From: Alphaproteobacteria bacterium
GTDB taxonomy: Bacteria > Pseudomonadota > Alphaproteobacteria > Rhodospirillales > Rhodospirillaceae
DNA length: 15,106 bases
Direction: 5' to 3'
NCBI GenBank assembly: GCA_003250275.1
Contig: QKGW01000095.1
Span: forward strand, 1-15,106
A program made the position numbers and the translations under genes. The notes beneath the pieces are model-generated. The model was given only the letters and a program-made list of their open reading frames with translations, ran no database searches and was not told the origin of the DNA. Positions 1-10,160 of this stretch are shown here, piece by piece (the first letter of the stretch is position 1; each line of letters opens with the position of its first letter).

Positions 1-345
1 CGGCGTTTCCCCGAGGCGTCGTTCGACCGGGTGTTCGTGCTCTTTCCCGATCCGTGGCCGAAGCTGCGCCACGCCAAGCGCCGCTTCATCGGGCCGGACA
101 ACCTGCCGGAACTCGCGCGCCTCCTGCGCGACGGCGGCGAGCTGCGCGTCGCCTCCGACGACATGACCTACATCCGCTGGTCGCTGCGCCATCTGATGGA
201 GTCGCCCGACTTCACCTGGATGGCGGAAACCCCGGACGACTGGCTCGGCCGCCCCGACGACTGGGTGCCGACGCGCTACGAGCAGAAGGCGATCCGCCAG
301 GGCCGCGCGCCGGTGATCCTGCGGTTTCGCCGCAATCCCAGGTAA
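1..345 (+). CDS. trmB: tRNA (guanine-N7-)-methyltransferase, C-terminal part
   Basis: This is the 3' end of trmB; the gene begins outside the window. The enzyme uses S-adenosylmethionine to methylate N7 of guanine 46 in the variable loop of many tRNAs. The visible 114 residues are open from base 1 to a TAA at 343-345. They contain the family signature FPDPWPKLRHAKRR (fragment residues 15-28), the conserved Asp-Pro-Trp-Pro and Lys/Arg region near the catalytic and tRNA-binding site. Further conserved features are the LRDGGELRVASDD stretch and the C-terminal TRYEQKA segment typical of the family. The SAM-binding N-terminal half is not visible. In related alphaproteobacteria trmB commonly sits just before the rimP-nusA cluster, as here. 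The family call is firm; only the fragment can be judged. Confidence 0.95.
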   Translation, partial: RRFPEASFDRVFVLFPDPWPKLRHAKRRFIGPDNLPELARLLRDGGELRVASDDMTYIRWSLRHLMESPDFTWMAETPDDWLGRPDDWVPTRYEQKAIRQGRAPVILRFRRNPR

Positions 346-352
346 AACCGGG

Positions 353-476
353 CCGGGCGCTGCCCGGACCCGCCAGGGGCCTTGGGCCCCTGGAACCCCG
401 TGTCTTTGGGTATTTCCATGAAACGGGAAAAATCCGTCACGCTGCGCGAAGGCATTGTGGCGCTTCGCGCAAAAAC
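353..476 (+). repeat. Hairpin-rich intergenic repeat, copy A
   Basis: This is a noncoding stretch directly after trmB. It starts with a 6-bp hairpin (CCGGGC 353-358 with GCCCGG 362-367). Next comes a perfect 9-bp hairpin (CCAGGGGCC 373-381 with GGCCCCTGG 385-393, loop TTG), then an 8-bp hairpin (GCGCGAAG 444-451 with CTTCGCGC 463-470) followed by AAAAAC. A second copy lies between infB and rbfA. Bases 371-399 match 5961-5989 at 25 of 29 positions without gaps, and 459-476 match 6047-6064 at 18 of 18. The spacing between the two blocks is nearly equal in both copies (60 against 58 nt). The hairpins also stand where a trmB terminator would be, but no T-run follows them. Confidence 0.7.
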
Positions 477-538
477 GAGGGAAATCGGTCCAAGGGGCTC
501 AAGGCCCGGCCCGGTTTTCCTCTTGAACCAGAATCTTC

Positions 539-566
539 TTTACACCGTGGCGCGATCGTCTAGATT
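539..566 (+). promoter_or_regulatory. Possible sigma-70-type promoter for the rimP leader
   Basis: TTTACA at 539-544 (5 of 6 against TTGACA) and TAGATT at 561-566 (4 of 6 against TATAAT) are separated by 16 bases. This region is noticeably less GC-rich than its surroundings. Transcription from here would begin near 573 and give a leader of about 100 nt before the rimP start, which would place the terminator/antiterminator region inside the transcript. The call rests on sequence similarity and position only. A competing -35 candidate is TTGAAC at 523-528, but it lacks a good -10 partner. Confidence 0.4.
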
Positions 567-572
567 GTGCCT

Positions 573-640
573 CGACATTCTTATTGGAGCGGCTCACGGA
601 CGCCGATGAGGGTGGGCCGGTGGCCCACTTTTTTTGTTTG
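573..640 (+). promoter_or_regulatory. rimP leader, putative transcription attenuator
   Basis: This leader lies just before rimP and ends in an intrinsic terminator (612-635). The upstream segment CGGCTCAC at 590-597 can pair with GTGGGCCG at 612-619 (8 bp including one G-U). That pairing uses up the whole 5' arm of the terminator, so the two structures exclude each other and form an antiterminator/terminator pair. From memory, an Rfam family called the rimP leader is described upstream of rimP-nusA-infB in Alphaproteobacteria, with a terminator at its 3' end; position and architecture fit. The ligand or protein that sets the switch cannot be read from the sequence. NusA or a 30S assembly factor made by the operon is a possible feedback signal, which is inference only. 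Confidence 0.7.
612..635 (+). terminator. Intrinsic terminator in the rimP leader
   Basis: A perfect 7-bp stem (GTGGGCC 612-618, loop GGT, GGCCCAC 622-628) is followed at once by seven T residues (629-635). This is a textbook Rho-independent terminator and the only hairpin in the window with such a clean T-run. It sits 40 nt before the rimP ATG, inside the apparent leader rather than at the end of a gene, which points to regulated premature termination. Confidence 0.88.
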
Positions 641-675
641 TGCGCCGTGCAGCCGGAAACGGATTGGACGAACGC

Positions 676-1179
676 ATGGATGTGTCGCGCCACGTGGCGG
701 AACTGATCGCCCCCTCCCTCGCCGACATGGGCTACGAGGTTGTGCGGGTGCAGTTCACCGGCAACGTCAAGAAGACCCTGCAGATCATGGCCGAGCGCGC
801 CGACCGCGCCGCGATGACGGTCGATGACTGTGCCGACATCAGCCGTGCGGTTTCGGCGCTTCTCGACGTGGACGATCCGATCGCCGGACAATATCTCTTG
901 GAGGTCAGTTCCCCCGGTCTCGACCGGCCGCTGACCCGCAAGGAGGATTTCGCCCGCTTCGCCGGTTTCGAGGCGAAGCTCGAGACCGTGATGCCGGTGG
1001 ACGGCCGCAAGCGGTTCAAGGGCAAGGTTTTGGGCCTCAACGACGCCGGCGAGATCGCCCTGGCGCTTGAGGAGGGCGGCGAGATCGCCGTGCCGTTTTC
1101 CAACTTCGCCCGCGCGAAGCTGGTGCTTACCGACGAGCTGATCAAGGCAGCTGAGAAAGAACAAGGTCAGGGGTCTTAA
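676..1179 (+). CDS. rimP: Ribosome maturation factor RimP
   Basis: RimP is a cytoplasmic assembly factor that binds the 30S subunit and is needed for its late maturation. The 167-residue product has the usual length. It shows the family pattern: an N-terminal helix and strand (residues 1-25, ending GYEVVRVQF), the core motif YLLEVSSPGLDRPL at 73-86, and a C-terminal SH3-like beta domain (about 95-160). I start at ATG 676 because homologues begin at this point (MDVSRHVAELI). In-frame TTG codons at 634 and 664 would add residues, and the first lies within the terminator's T-run. The ribosome-binding site is weak (GGACGA just upstream). The gene ends 2 nt before nusA, so the two are surely co-transcribed. 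Confidence 0.96.
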   Translation: MDVSRHVAELIAPSLADMGYEVVRVQFTGNVKKTLQIMAERADRAAMTVDDCADISRAVSALLDVDDPIAGQYLLEVSSPGLDRPLTRKEDFARFAGFEAKLETVMPVDGRKRFKGKVLGLNDAGEIALALEEGGEIAVPFSNFARAKLVLTDELIKAAEKEQGQGS

Positions 1180-1181
1180 GG

Positions 1182-2709
<1,528 letters not shown>

Positions 2710-2726
<17 letters not shown>

Positions 2727-3357
2727 TCCGGCCGAGACCGAAGACGGCGACGACGGCCCGCGCCGTCGCTGCCTGGTGCGCGGCGAGACGCAGCCGACCG
2801 AACTCCTGGTGCGCTTCGTCATCGGGCCCGACGAGAGCGTCGTGCCCGACATCGACGAGCGGCTGCCCGGACGGGGTTTTTGGTTGAGTGCGCGCCGGGA
2901 TGTGGTAGAAACGGCGGTCAAGCGCAAGGCCTTCCTTCGCGCGGCGCGCCGTGCGGTGGCGGTGCCCGAGGATCTCGCCGACCGGCTCGAACGCCTGCTG
3001 CTGCGCCGCTGCCTCGACTCGCTCGGGTTGGCGCGCCGGTCGGGCCGCGCGGTATGCGGGTTCGACAAGGTCGCCGCGGCGATGGCCGAGGGGCCGGGCT
3101 GGCTGATCGCCGCGACCGACGGCGGTGCCGACGGCCTGCGCAAGATCGGCCAGGCGGAGCGGCGCGCGGGAACCCCGGTGCGCCATGCCGAACCGGCGTT
3201 GACCGCCGAGGAATTGGGCTCGGCCTTTGCCCGCGAACGCGCGGTGCATGGTTGGGTGGTTGCCGGTCCGCTCGGCGAGCGGATCGCCCGGGACATGGCG
3301 CGGCTTGCGTCCTATCGCGGGCTCCATGAGGAACGAGGCGCCGAACCGGCGCAGTGA
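2710..3357 (+). CDS. ylxR: YlxR-family RNA-binding protein with L7Ae-like domain
   Basis: This is a 215-residue two-domain protein. Residues 18-90 match the YlxR/DUF448 family: RRRCLVRGE at 18-26, LLVRFVIGPD at 32-41 and LPGRGFWLS at 52-60, with a basic Arg/Lys-rich face likely to bind RNA. Residues about 95-195 resemble the L7Ae/L30e/Gadd45-type fold, with the typical GLARRSGRAVCGFDKV segment starting at 106. The fusion is common in Alphaproteobacteria, whereas Gram-positive YlxR is a stand-alone small protein next to a separate L7Ae-like gene. The start lies inside nusA, 17 nt before its stop, so translation is probably coupled. The role is poorly defined; the position between nusA and infB suggests nucleic-acid or ribosome binding. 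Confidence 0.88.
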
Positions 3358-3378
3358 ACGACAGATATCAGGACAGTG

Positions 3379-5919
3379 ATGGCGGACGATACCACGGATA
3401 ACGATCGGAAGGCCCCCTTGACCCTGCGCACGGGGACTCTGGAGTTGAAGAAGACGGTCGAAAAGGGCCGTGTTCGCCAGAGCTTTTCCCATGGCCGCTC
3501 GAAAGAGGTGAAGGTCGAGGTGCGCCGCAAGCGCACGATCGCCACCGGCGGTGCCGGCGCCTCCGATCACGGCTTCGACAACGGCGTCCTCACCAATTCG
3601 GAGAAGGCGCAGCGCCTGCGCGTGCTGCAGGAAGCGCGCCGCGCCGAAGAGGAAGCCAAGCGCCGCGCCGAGGAAGAGGCCGTGCGCGCCGCCGAGGAGG
3701 CCGCGCAGAAGGCCGCCGAGGAAGAGGCCGCGCGGATCAAGGCCGAGGAAGACGCGCAGAAGGCTGCCGAGGAAGAGGCGAAGAAGGCCGCCGAGGAAGC
3801 CGCGCGCGCCGCCGCCGAGGAAACCGCCGCCGCGGTGCCGCCGCCGCCGAAGGCGATCGACGCCGAGGGCAAGCCCGCCGAAGTGCGTAAGCCGAAGGCC
3901 GATGCGCCGCCGAAGTCCGACGACGACGACGACGACGACCGCGCCCGCCGCAAGGCCGTCGCGCGCCCGGGTACGCCCGTCGCGCCGAAGGTCGCGGTGC
4001 CGAAGAAGACCGAACCGCGCCGCCGCACCGGCAAGCTCACCATCACCGCCGCGCTCTCCGACGAGGACCGCGAGGAACGCGGCCGCAGCCTCTCCGCCGT
4101 CCGCCGCGCCCGCGAGAAGGAGCGGATGAAGCAGCTGGCGATGGCGAAGAGCCAGGAAAAGATCGTGCGCGAGGTGATCATCCCCGAGACGATCTCGGTG
4201 CAGGATCTCGCCAACCGCATGGCCGAGCGCGGCGCCAACGTGATCAAGGCGCTGATGAAGCTCGGGATGATGGTCAACATCAACCAGGTGATCGACGCCG
4301 ACACCGCGCAGCTGGTGGTCGAGGAATTCGGCCACACCGCGAAGCGCGTCGCCGAATCCGACGTCGAGGACGGCCTGCGCGGCATCGAGGATGCGGAAGG
4401 CGATCTGCTGCCGCGTCCGCCGGTGGTCACGGTGATGGGTCACGTCGACCACGGCAAGACCTCGCTGCTCGACGCGGTGCGTTCCACCGACGTTGCGGCG
4501 GGCGAAGCCGGCGGCATCACCCAGCACATCGGCGCCTATCAGGTGGTGACCGGGTCGGGCCAGAAGATCACCTTCATCGACACCCCCGGCCACGAAGCCT
4601 TCACCGCGATGCGCGCCCGCGGCGCCCAGGTGACCGACATCGTCGTCCTGGTGGTGGCCGCCGACGACGGCATCATGCCGCAGACGATCGAGGCGATCCG
4701 TCACGCCCGCGCCGCGCACGTGCCGATCATCGTCGCGATCAACAAGATGGATAAGCCCGGCGCCAACCCCGACCGCGTGCGTACCGAACTCCTCAGCCAC
4801 GAAGTCGTGGTCGAGAGCCTGGGCGGCGACGTGCAGTGCGTCGAAGTGTCGGCGAAGAAGCGCATCAACCTCGACCAGCTCGAGGAAGCGATCCTGATGC
4901 AGGCCGAAATCCTCGACCTCAAATCCAACCCGGAGCGCGACGCGCAGGGCGTGGTGGTCGAGGCGCGCATGGAAACCGGCCGCGGCTCGGTCGCCACCGT
5001 GCTGGTCCAGCGCGGCACCCTGCACGTCGGCGACATCTTCGTCGCGGGCAAGGAATGGGGCCGCGTGCGTGCGATGACCGATCATCGCGGCCAGAAGATC
5101 GACCTCGCGACGCCGGGCGTTCCGGTCGAGGTGGTCGGCTTCCAGGGCACGCCGGGCGCGGGCGACGACTTCATCGTCACCGGCAACGAGCAGAAGGCCC
5201 GTGAGGTCGCCGACTACCGCCAGCGCAAGGAGCGCGAGGCGAGCCAGGTCAAGACCGCGCGCTCCTCGATGGAGGAAATGTTCGCGCGGATCCAGGCCGG
5301 CGAGGTCAAGGAGTTCCCGGTGGTGATCAAGGCCGACGTGCAGGGCTCGGTCGAAGCCCTGGTCGGCACCCTCGAAAAGATCGGCAACGACGACGTCCGC
5401 GTTCGCGTGCTGCACGCCGCGGTCGGCGCGATCAACGAGTCCGACGTCACTCTGGCGAAGGCCTCGCACGCGCTCACCATCGGCTTCAACGTCCGCGCCA
5501 ATGCTCAGGCGCGCGATCTCGCCCGCCGCGAGAACGCCGAGATCCGCTACTACTCGATCATCTACGACGTGGCCGAGGACATGAAGCGGGCGCTCTCGGG
5601 GATGCTCGCGCCGGAGCTCAAGGAGAACTTCATCGGCTACGCCGAGATCCGCCAGGTGTTCAACATCACCAAGGTCGGTCGCGTCGCCGGTTGCATGGTC
5701 ACCGAGGGCGTGGTGCGCCGCGGCGCCAAGGTTCGCCTGCTGCGCGACAACGTGGTGATCCACGAGGGCGCGCTCGGCCAGCTCAAGCGCTTCAAGGACG
5801 ACGCCAAGGAAGTCCGCGAAGGCTACGAGTGCGGCATGTCGTTCGAGAACTACAACGACCTCCAGGTCGGCGATGTGATCGAGTGCTACGAGATCGAGGA
5901 AATCGCCGTTTCCCTGTAA
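3379..5919 (+). CDS. infB: Translation initiation factor IF-2
   Basis: IF-2 is the GTPase that brings fMet-tRNA to the 30S subunit and promotes subunit joining. The 846-residue product has an IF-2-associated N-terminal segment (about 10-55, LKKTVEKGRVRQSF) and then a long Ala/Glu/Lys-rich coiled coil (about 75-150) built of degenerate AEEEA units. A run of seven Asp (181-187) is followed by the IF2_N domain (about 262-320). The G domain has GHVDHGKT at 354-361, DTPGH at 401-405, NKMD at 455-458 and SAK at 491-493, and domains II to IV end with the fMet-tRNA-binding C-terminus. I start at ATG 3379, five bases after AGGA (3370-3373); the adjacent GTG 3376 is too close to it. The long N-terminal region is poorly conserved, as is normal. 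A hairpin begins 13 nt after the stop. Confidence 0.98.
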   Translation: MADDTTDNDRKAPLTLRTGTLELKKTVEKGRVRQSFSHGRSKEVKVEVRRKRTIATGGAGASDHGFDNGVLTNSEKAQRLRVLQEARRAEEEAKRRAEEEAVRAAEEAAQKAAEEEAARIKAEEDAQKAAEEEAKKAAEEAARAAAEETAAAVPPPPKAIDAEGKPAEVRKPKADAPPKSDDDDDDDRARRKAVARPGTPVAPKVAVPKKTEPRRRTGKLTITAALSDEDREERGRSLSAVRRAREKERMKQLAMAKSQEKIVREVIIPETISVQDLANRMAERGANVIKALMKLGMMVNINQVIDADTAQLVVEEFGHTAKRVAESDVEDGLRGIEDAEGDLLPRPPVVTVMGHVDHGKTSLLDAVRSTDVAAGEAGGITQHIGAYQVVTGSGQKITFIDTPGHEAFTAMRARGAQVTDIVVLVVAADDGIMPQTIEAIRHARAAHVPIIVAINKMDKPGANPDRVRTELLSHEVVVESLGGDVQCVEVSAKKRINLDQLEEAILMQAEILDLKSNPERDAQGVVVEARMETGRGSVATVLVQRGTLHVGDIFVAGKEWGRVRAMTDHRGQKIDLATPGVPVEVVGFQGTPGAGDDFIVTGNEQKAREVADYRQRKEREASQVKTARSSMEEMFARIQAGEVKEFPVVIKADVQGSVEALVGTLEKIGNDDVRVRVLHAAVGAINESDVTLAKASHALTIGFNVRANAQARDLARRENAEIRYYSIIYDVAEDMKRALSGMLAPELKENFIGYAEIRQVFNITKVGRVAGCMVTEGVVRRGAKVRLLRDNVVIHEGALGQLKRFKDDAKEVREGYECGMSFENYNDLQVGDVIECYEIEEIAVSL

Positions 5920-5931
5920 TCGCGTGGGACA

Positions 5932-5958
5932 GATGTCGGGGGCAGCGCCCCTGACATC
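5932..5958 (+). terminator. Strong hairpin just after infB (possible terminator or 3'-end stabiliser)
   Basis: GATGTCGGGGGC (5932-5943) pairs with GCCCCTGACATC (5947-5958) over 12 bp, including one G-U, with loop AGC. It begins 13 nt past the infB stop. No T-run follows, so it is either a partial terminator or a block to 3' exonucleases that separates infB from rbfA. It corresponds in position to the first hairpin of repeat copy A and is best seen as the leading part of repeat copy B. Confidence 0.5.
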
Positions 5959-6115
5959 CCCGCCAAGGGCCGATGGCCCCTGGAACCCCTTCCTGGTTTT
6001 TCGCCGCGAAGCGGCTATCCTGTAAGTTGGAACGCGAAGGGCCGAGGGCGCTTCGCGCAAAAACCAGGGGGTCAAGGGGACCAAATCCCCTTGCGGGTCC
6101 AGGGCGGAGCCCTGG
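5932..6115 (+). repeat. Hairpin-rich intergenic repeat, copy B
   Basis: This element fills most of the 228-nt gap between infB and rbfA. In order it holds the 12-bp hairpin 5932-5958 and an imperfect 9-bp hairpin (CCAAGGGCC 5963-5971 with GGCCCCTGG 5975-5983). Then come GCCGC/GCGGC (6003-6015) and CGCGAAG/CTTCGCG (6033-6057) followed by AAAAAC. Last are CAAGGGGA/TCCCCTTG (6073-6093) and CCAGGGC/GCCCTGG (6099-6115). Blocks 5961-5989 and 6047-6064 match copy A upstream of rimP. The last two hairpins have no clear counterpart in copy A. No reading frame with coding character crosses the gap. Confidence 0.7.
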
Positions 6116-6147
6116 CTCTCCTCGCTTCAATCCGGAGGCTCAACCCC

Positions 6148-6576
6148 ATGACCACCCAAGGATCCGCACACGGTCCATCGCAGCGGCAGTTGCGCGTCGG
6201 CGAGGAGATTCGTCACGTGGTGGCGCGCGCGCTCGAACGCGGCGATCTGCACGATCGGGTGCTCGACACCGTGCCGGTGACGATTTCCGAGGTGCGCGTC
6301 AGCCCCGATCTGCGCCACGCGACCGCGTTCGTGATGTCGCTCGGCGGCGTGCGTCTCGACGAGGTGCTCGAGGCTCTGGGGCGCAACGCCTGGGCGTTCA
6401 ACAAGATGATCGCGCACAGCCTGCGCCTGCGCTACAGCCCGACGCTCAAGTTCATCGCCGATCCGAGCTTCGACGAGGCCTCGCATATCGATTCGGTGCT
6501 GCGCCGCCCCGAGGTCGCCCGCGATCTCGGCGATCGCGACGACGAGGACGCCGACGAGGACGAGCATGGCGCGTAG
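6148..6576 (+). CDS. rbfA: 30S ribosome-binding factor RbfA
   Basis: RbfA is a small KH-fold protein that binds 16S rRNA near helices 1, 28 and 44/45 and helps 30S maturation, including at low temperature. The 142-residue product shows RQLRVGEEIRHVVARAL near the N-terminus. The strand VTISEVRVSPDLRHATAFV follows, and then LRLRYSPTLKFIADPSFDEASHIDSVL, all family hallmarks. The tail (about 128-142) is strongly acidic (DRDDEDADEDE), a variable extension. ATG 6148 is chosen because GGAGG at 6134-6138 lies 9 nt upstream and homologues start near here; an in-frame codon at 6091 would read through the preceding hairpin. The last 11 nt overlap truB. Confidence 0.95.
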   Translation: MTTQGSAHGPSQRQLRVGEEIRHVVARALERGDLHDRVLDTVPVTISEVRVSPDLRHATAFVMSLGGVRLDEVLEALGRNAWAFNKMIAHSLRLRYSPTLKFIADPSFDEASHIDSVLRRPEVARDLGDRDDEDADEDEHGA

Positions 6577-7546
6577 GAAGAAGGGCCAGCTGATCGACGG
6601 CTGGCTGGTCCTCGACAAGCCGGTGGGGATCACCTCGACGGCGGCGCTCAGCCGCTGCCGCCGCGCCTTCGATGCGCAGAAGGCGGGCCACGGCGGCACC
6701 CTCGACCCGCTCGCCTCGGGAATTCTGCCGATCGCCTTCGGCGAGGCGACCAAGACCGTGAGTTTCGTGATGGACGGGCGCAAGGCGTACCGCTTCAGCG
6801 TGCGCTGGGGCGAGGCGACCGAAACCGACGACGGCGAGGGCGCGGTGTGCGCGACCTCCGGCGTGCGCCCCGACCGCGCCGCGATTGAAGCGGTGCTGCC
6901 CGCCTTCCACGGCACCCTGAGCCAGGTGCCGCCGCGCTACTCGGCGATCAAGGTGGCGGGCGAGCGCGCCTATGACCTTGCACGCGACGGCCAGGAGCCC
7001 GATCTTCAACCGCGGGACGTCGAGGTCTACAGCCTCGTGCTCGCCGGGATGCCCGACGCGGATACCGCCGAATTCGTCGCCGAATGCGGCAAAGGTACCT
7101 ATATTCGATCCCTGGCGCGCGATCTTGCGCTCGCTCTCGGCACGGTCGGCCACGTTTCGGCGCTCAGGCGCACGCGCTGCGGCCCCTTCTCCGAGAACGA
7201 CGCGATTTCTCTGGATAAACTGTTGTCCCTCGGGCATAGTGCGCCGTCCTTGGGCCTTTTGCGTTCCGTTGCGACCGCGCTGGACGACATCCCGGCGCTG
7301 GCCCTGACGGAAGACGAGGCCCGCCACCTCGCCCACGGGCAGGCTCTGGCACTGCTGCCGATACTGAAGCGGTGCCCCTGCCCCGAGGCCGCGAGCGCGC
7401 CCGCGTTGCGGGCGATGCAGGGCGAAAGGGTGGTTGCGATCGCTCGGGTCGAAGCCGGATGGCTGAAGCCCGTGCGCGTCATTCATTCACAAGAAAACGG
7501 AGATTCCGGTGTCGATCACGCAGGAACGCAAGCAGGAACTGATTAA
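6566..7546 (+). CDS. truB: tRNA pseudouridine(55) synthase TruB
   Basis: TruB isomerises U55 in the T-loop of tRNAs to pseudouridine. The 326-residue protein carries the N-terminal GWLVLDKPVGITS motif (12-24), the catalytic motif GGTLDPLASG with Asp47, and RYSAIKVAGERAYDLAR. GTYIRSLARDL, the substrate-binding signature, follows. A C-terminal PUA-like region follows from about 240. ATG 6566 overlaps the end of rbfA by 11 nt. The conserved body ends around KPVRVI. The remaining tail of about 20 residues (SQENGDSG onward) is polar, unlike the family, and runs 38 nt into rpsO in another frame. It looks like an extension caused by loss of an earlier stop codon. Confidence 0.97.
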   Translation: MARRKKGQLIDGWLVLDKPVGITSTAALSRCRRAFDAQKAGHGGTLDPLASGILPIAFGEATKTVSFVMDGRKAYRFSVRWGEATETDDGEGAVCATSGVRPDRAAIEAVLPAFHGTLSQVPPRYSAIKVAGERAYDLARDGQEPDLQPRDVEVYSLVLAGMPDADTAEFVAECGKGTYIRSLARDLALALGTVGHVSALRRTRCGPFSENDAISLDKLLSLGHSAPSLGLLRSVATALDDIPALALTEDEARHLAHGQALALLPILKRCPCPEAASAPALRAMQGERVVAIARVEAGWLKPVRVIHSQENGDSGVDHAGTQAGTD

Positions 7547-7778
7547 GGAATTCGCCACCACCGAAGGCGACACCGGCTCGCCGGAAGTCCAGGTGGCGGT
7601 GCTCTCGGAGCGGATCAAGAACCTCACCGAGCACCTCAAGGAACACAAGAAGGACTTCCACTCCCGTCGTGGCCTTCTGATCATGGTCGGTCAGCGCCGT
7701 CGCCTTCTCGACTACGTGAAGGCCAAGGACGTCAAGCGCTATGAGGGCCTGATCCAGCGGCTCGGCCTTCGCCGCTAA
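7509..7778 (+). CDS. rpsO: 30S ribosomal protein S15
   Basis: S15 is a primary 16S rRNA-binding protein of the platform that nucleates binding of S6, S18, S11 and S21. The product is 89 residues, the same length as in Escherichia coli. It includes GDTGSPEVQVAVLSERI (20-36), HKKDFHSRRGLLIMVGQRRR and the conserved C-terminus RLGLRR. The start is GTG 7509, supported by GGAG at 7499-7502 six bases upstream and by homologue length. It lies inside the 3' end of truB, so ribosomes finishing truB pass over this start. In many bacteria S15 represses its own mRNA through a structured leader. Here that leader would have to be truB coding sequence, and I see no clear pseudoknot. Confidence 0.98.
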   Translation: MSITQERKQELIKEFATTEGDTGSPEVQVAVLSERIKNLTEHLKEHKKDFHSRRGLLIMVGQRRRLLDYVKAKDVKRYEGLIQRLGLRR

Positions 7779-7785
7779 AGCCGAC

Positions 7786-7829
7786 GCGAACCGGCGAGAC
7801 GCACCGCGCGTCCCGCCGGTTCGCCTTTT
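7786..7829 (+). terminator. Intrinsic terminator after rpsO
   Basis: GCGAACCGGCG (7786-7796) pairs perfectly with CGCCGGTTCGC (7814-7824). After a single A-C mismatch the stem continues for 5 more pairs (7798-7802 with 7808-7812) around the loop ACCGC. CTTTT follows at 7825-7829. The hairpin starts 8 nt after the rpsO stop. The short T-run suggests partial termination, letting some transcription continue into pnp. Confidence 0.78.
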
Positions 7830-7850
7830 CCCGGTCGGGTTCCGGGGCGA

Positions 7851-7901
7851 GGTTCTGTAGTCATAATTTCCGCCGTGCGCGGGGATTATGCGTACAGAAC
7901 C
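7851..7901 (+). promoter_or_regulatory. Long stem-loop in the pnp leader, possible RNase III/PNPase autoregulation site
   Basis: GGTTCTGTA (7851-7859) pairs perfectly with TACAGAACC (7893-7901). After a 2-by-2 internal loop, CATAAT (7862-7867) pairs with ATTATG (7885-7890). Two G-U pairs and four further pairs (7870-7873 with 7879-7882) close a small loop. The total is about 21 bp. In E. coli the pnp leader folds into a long stem that RNase III cuts, after which PNPase removes the small fragment and destabilises its own mRNA. The position and length here are similar, so the same role is inferred. CATAAT also resembles a -10 box, but no matching -35 is seen. Confidence 0.55.
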
Positions 7902-8004
7902 TGAACCCTCGGGTCGCCGACCATCGACGCAGTCCCGCAATGTCGCCCGCCGACGCGCCCCGATGGCGCCGCGGGCGCGGGACACGAACCCAAAGGATGA
8001 ATGC

Positions 8005-10137
<2,133 letters not shown>

Positions 10138-10160
10138 TCCGGCGACTACCGACGACCGGC

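Noticed and set aside
382..609. Short plus-strand open frames between trmB and rimP.
   Set aside because: They cross repeat copy A, the candidate promoter and the leader, have no ribosome-binding site and show no similarity to known proteins.
3640..3830. Repetitive GCCGAGGAAGAGGCC-like units that look like a DNA tandem repeat.
   Set aside because: They stay in frame and encode the Ala/Glu/Lys-rich coiled coil normal for IF-2; the units are degenerate and need no separate explanation.
7888..8004. A 39-codon in-frame extension of pnp starting at ATG 7888 (or 7963).
   Set aside because: The stretch overlaps the long leader stem, has no family resemblance, and a good ribosome-binding site sits before ATG 8005, where homologues begin.
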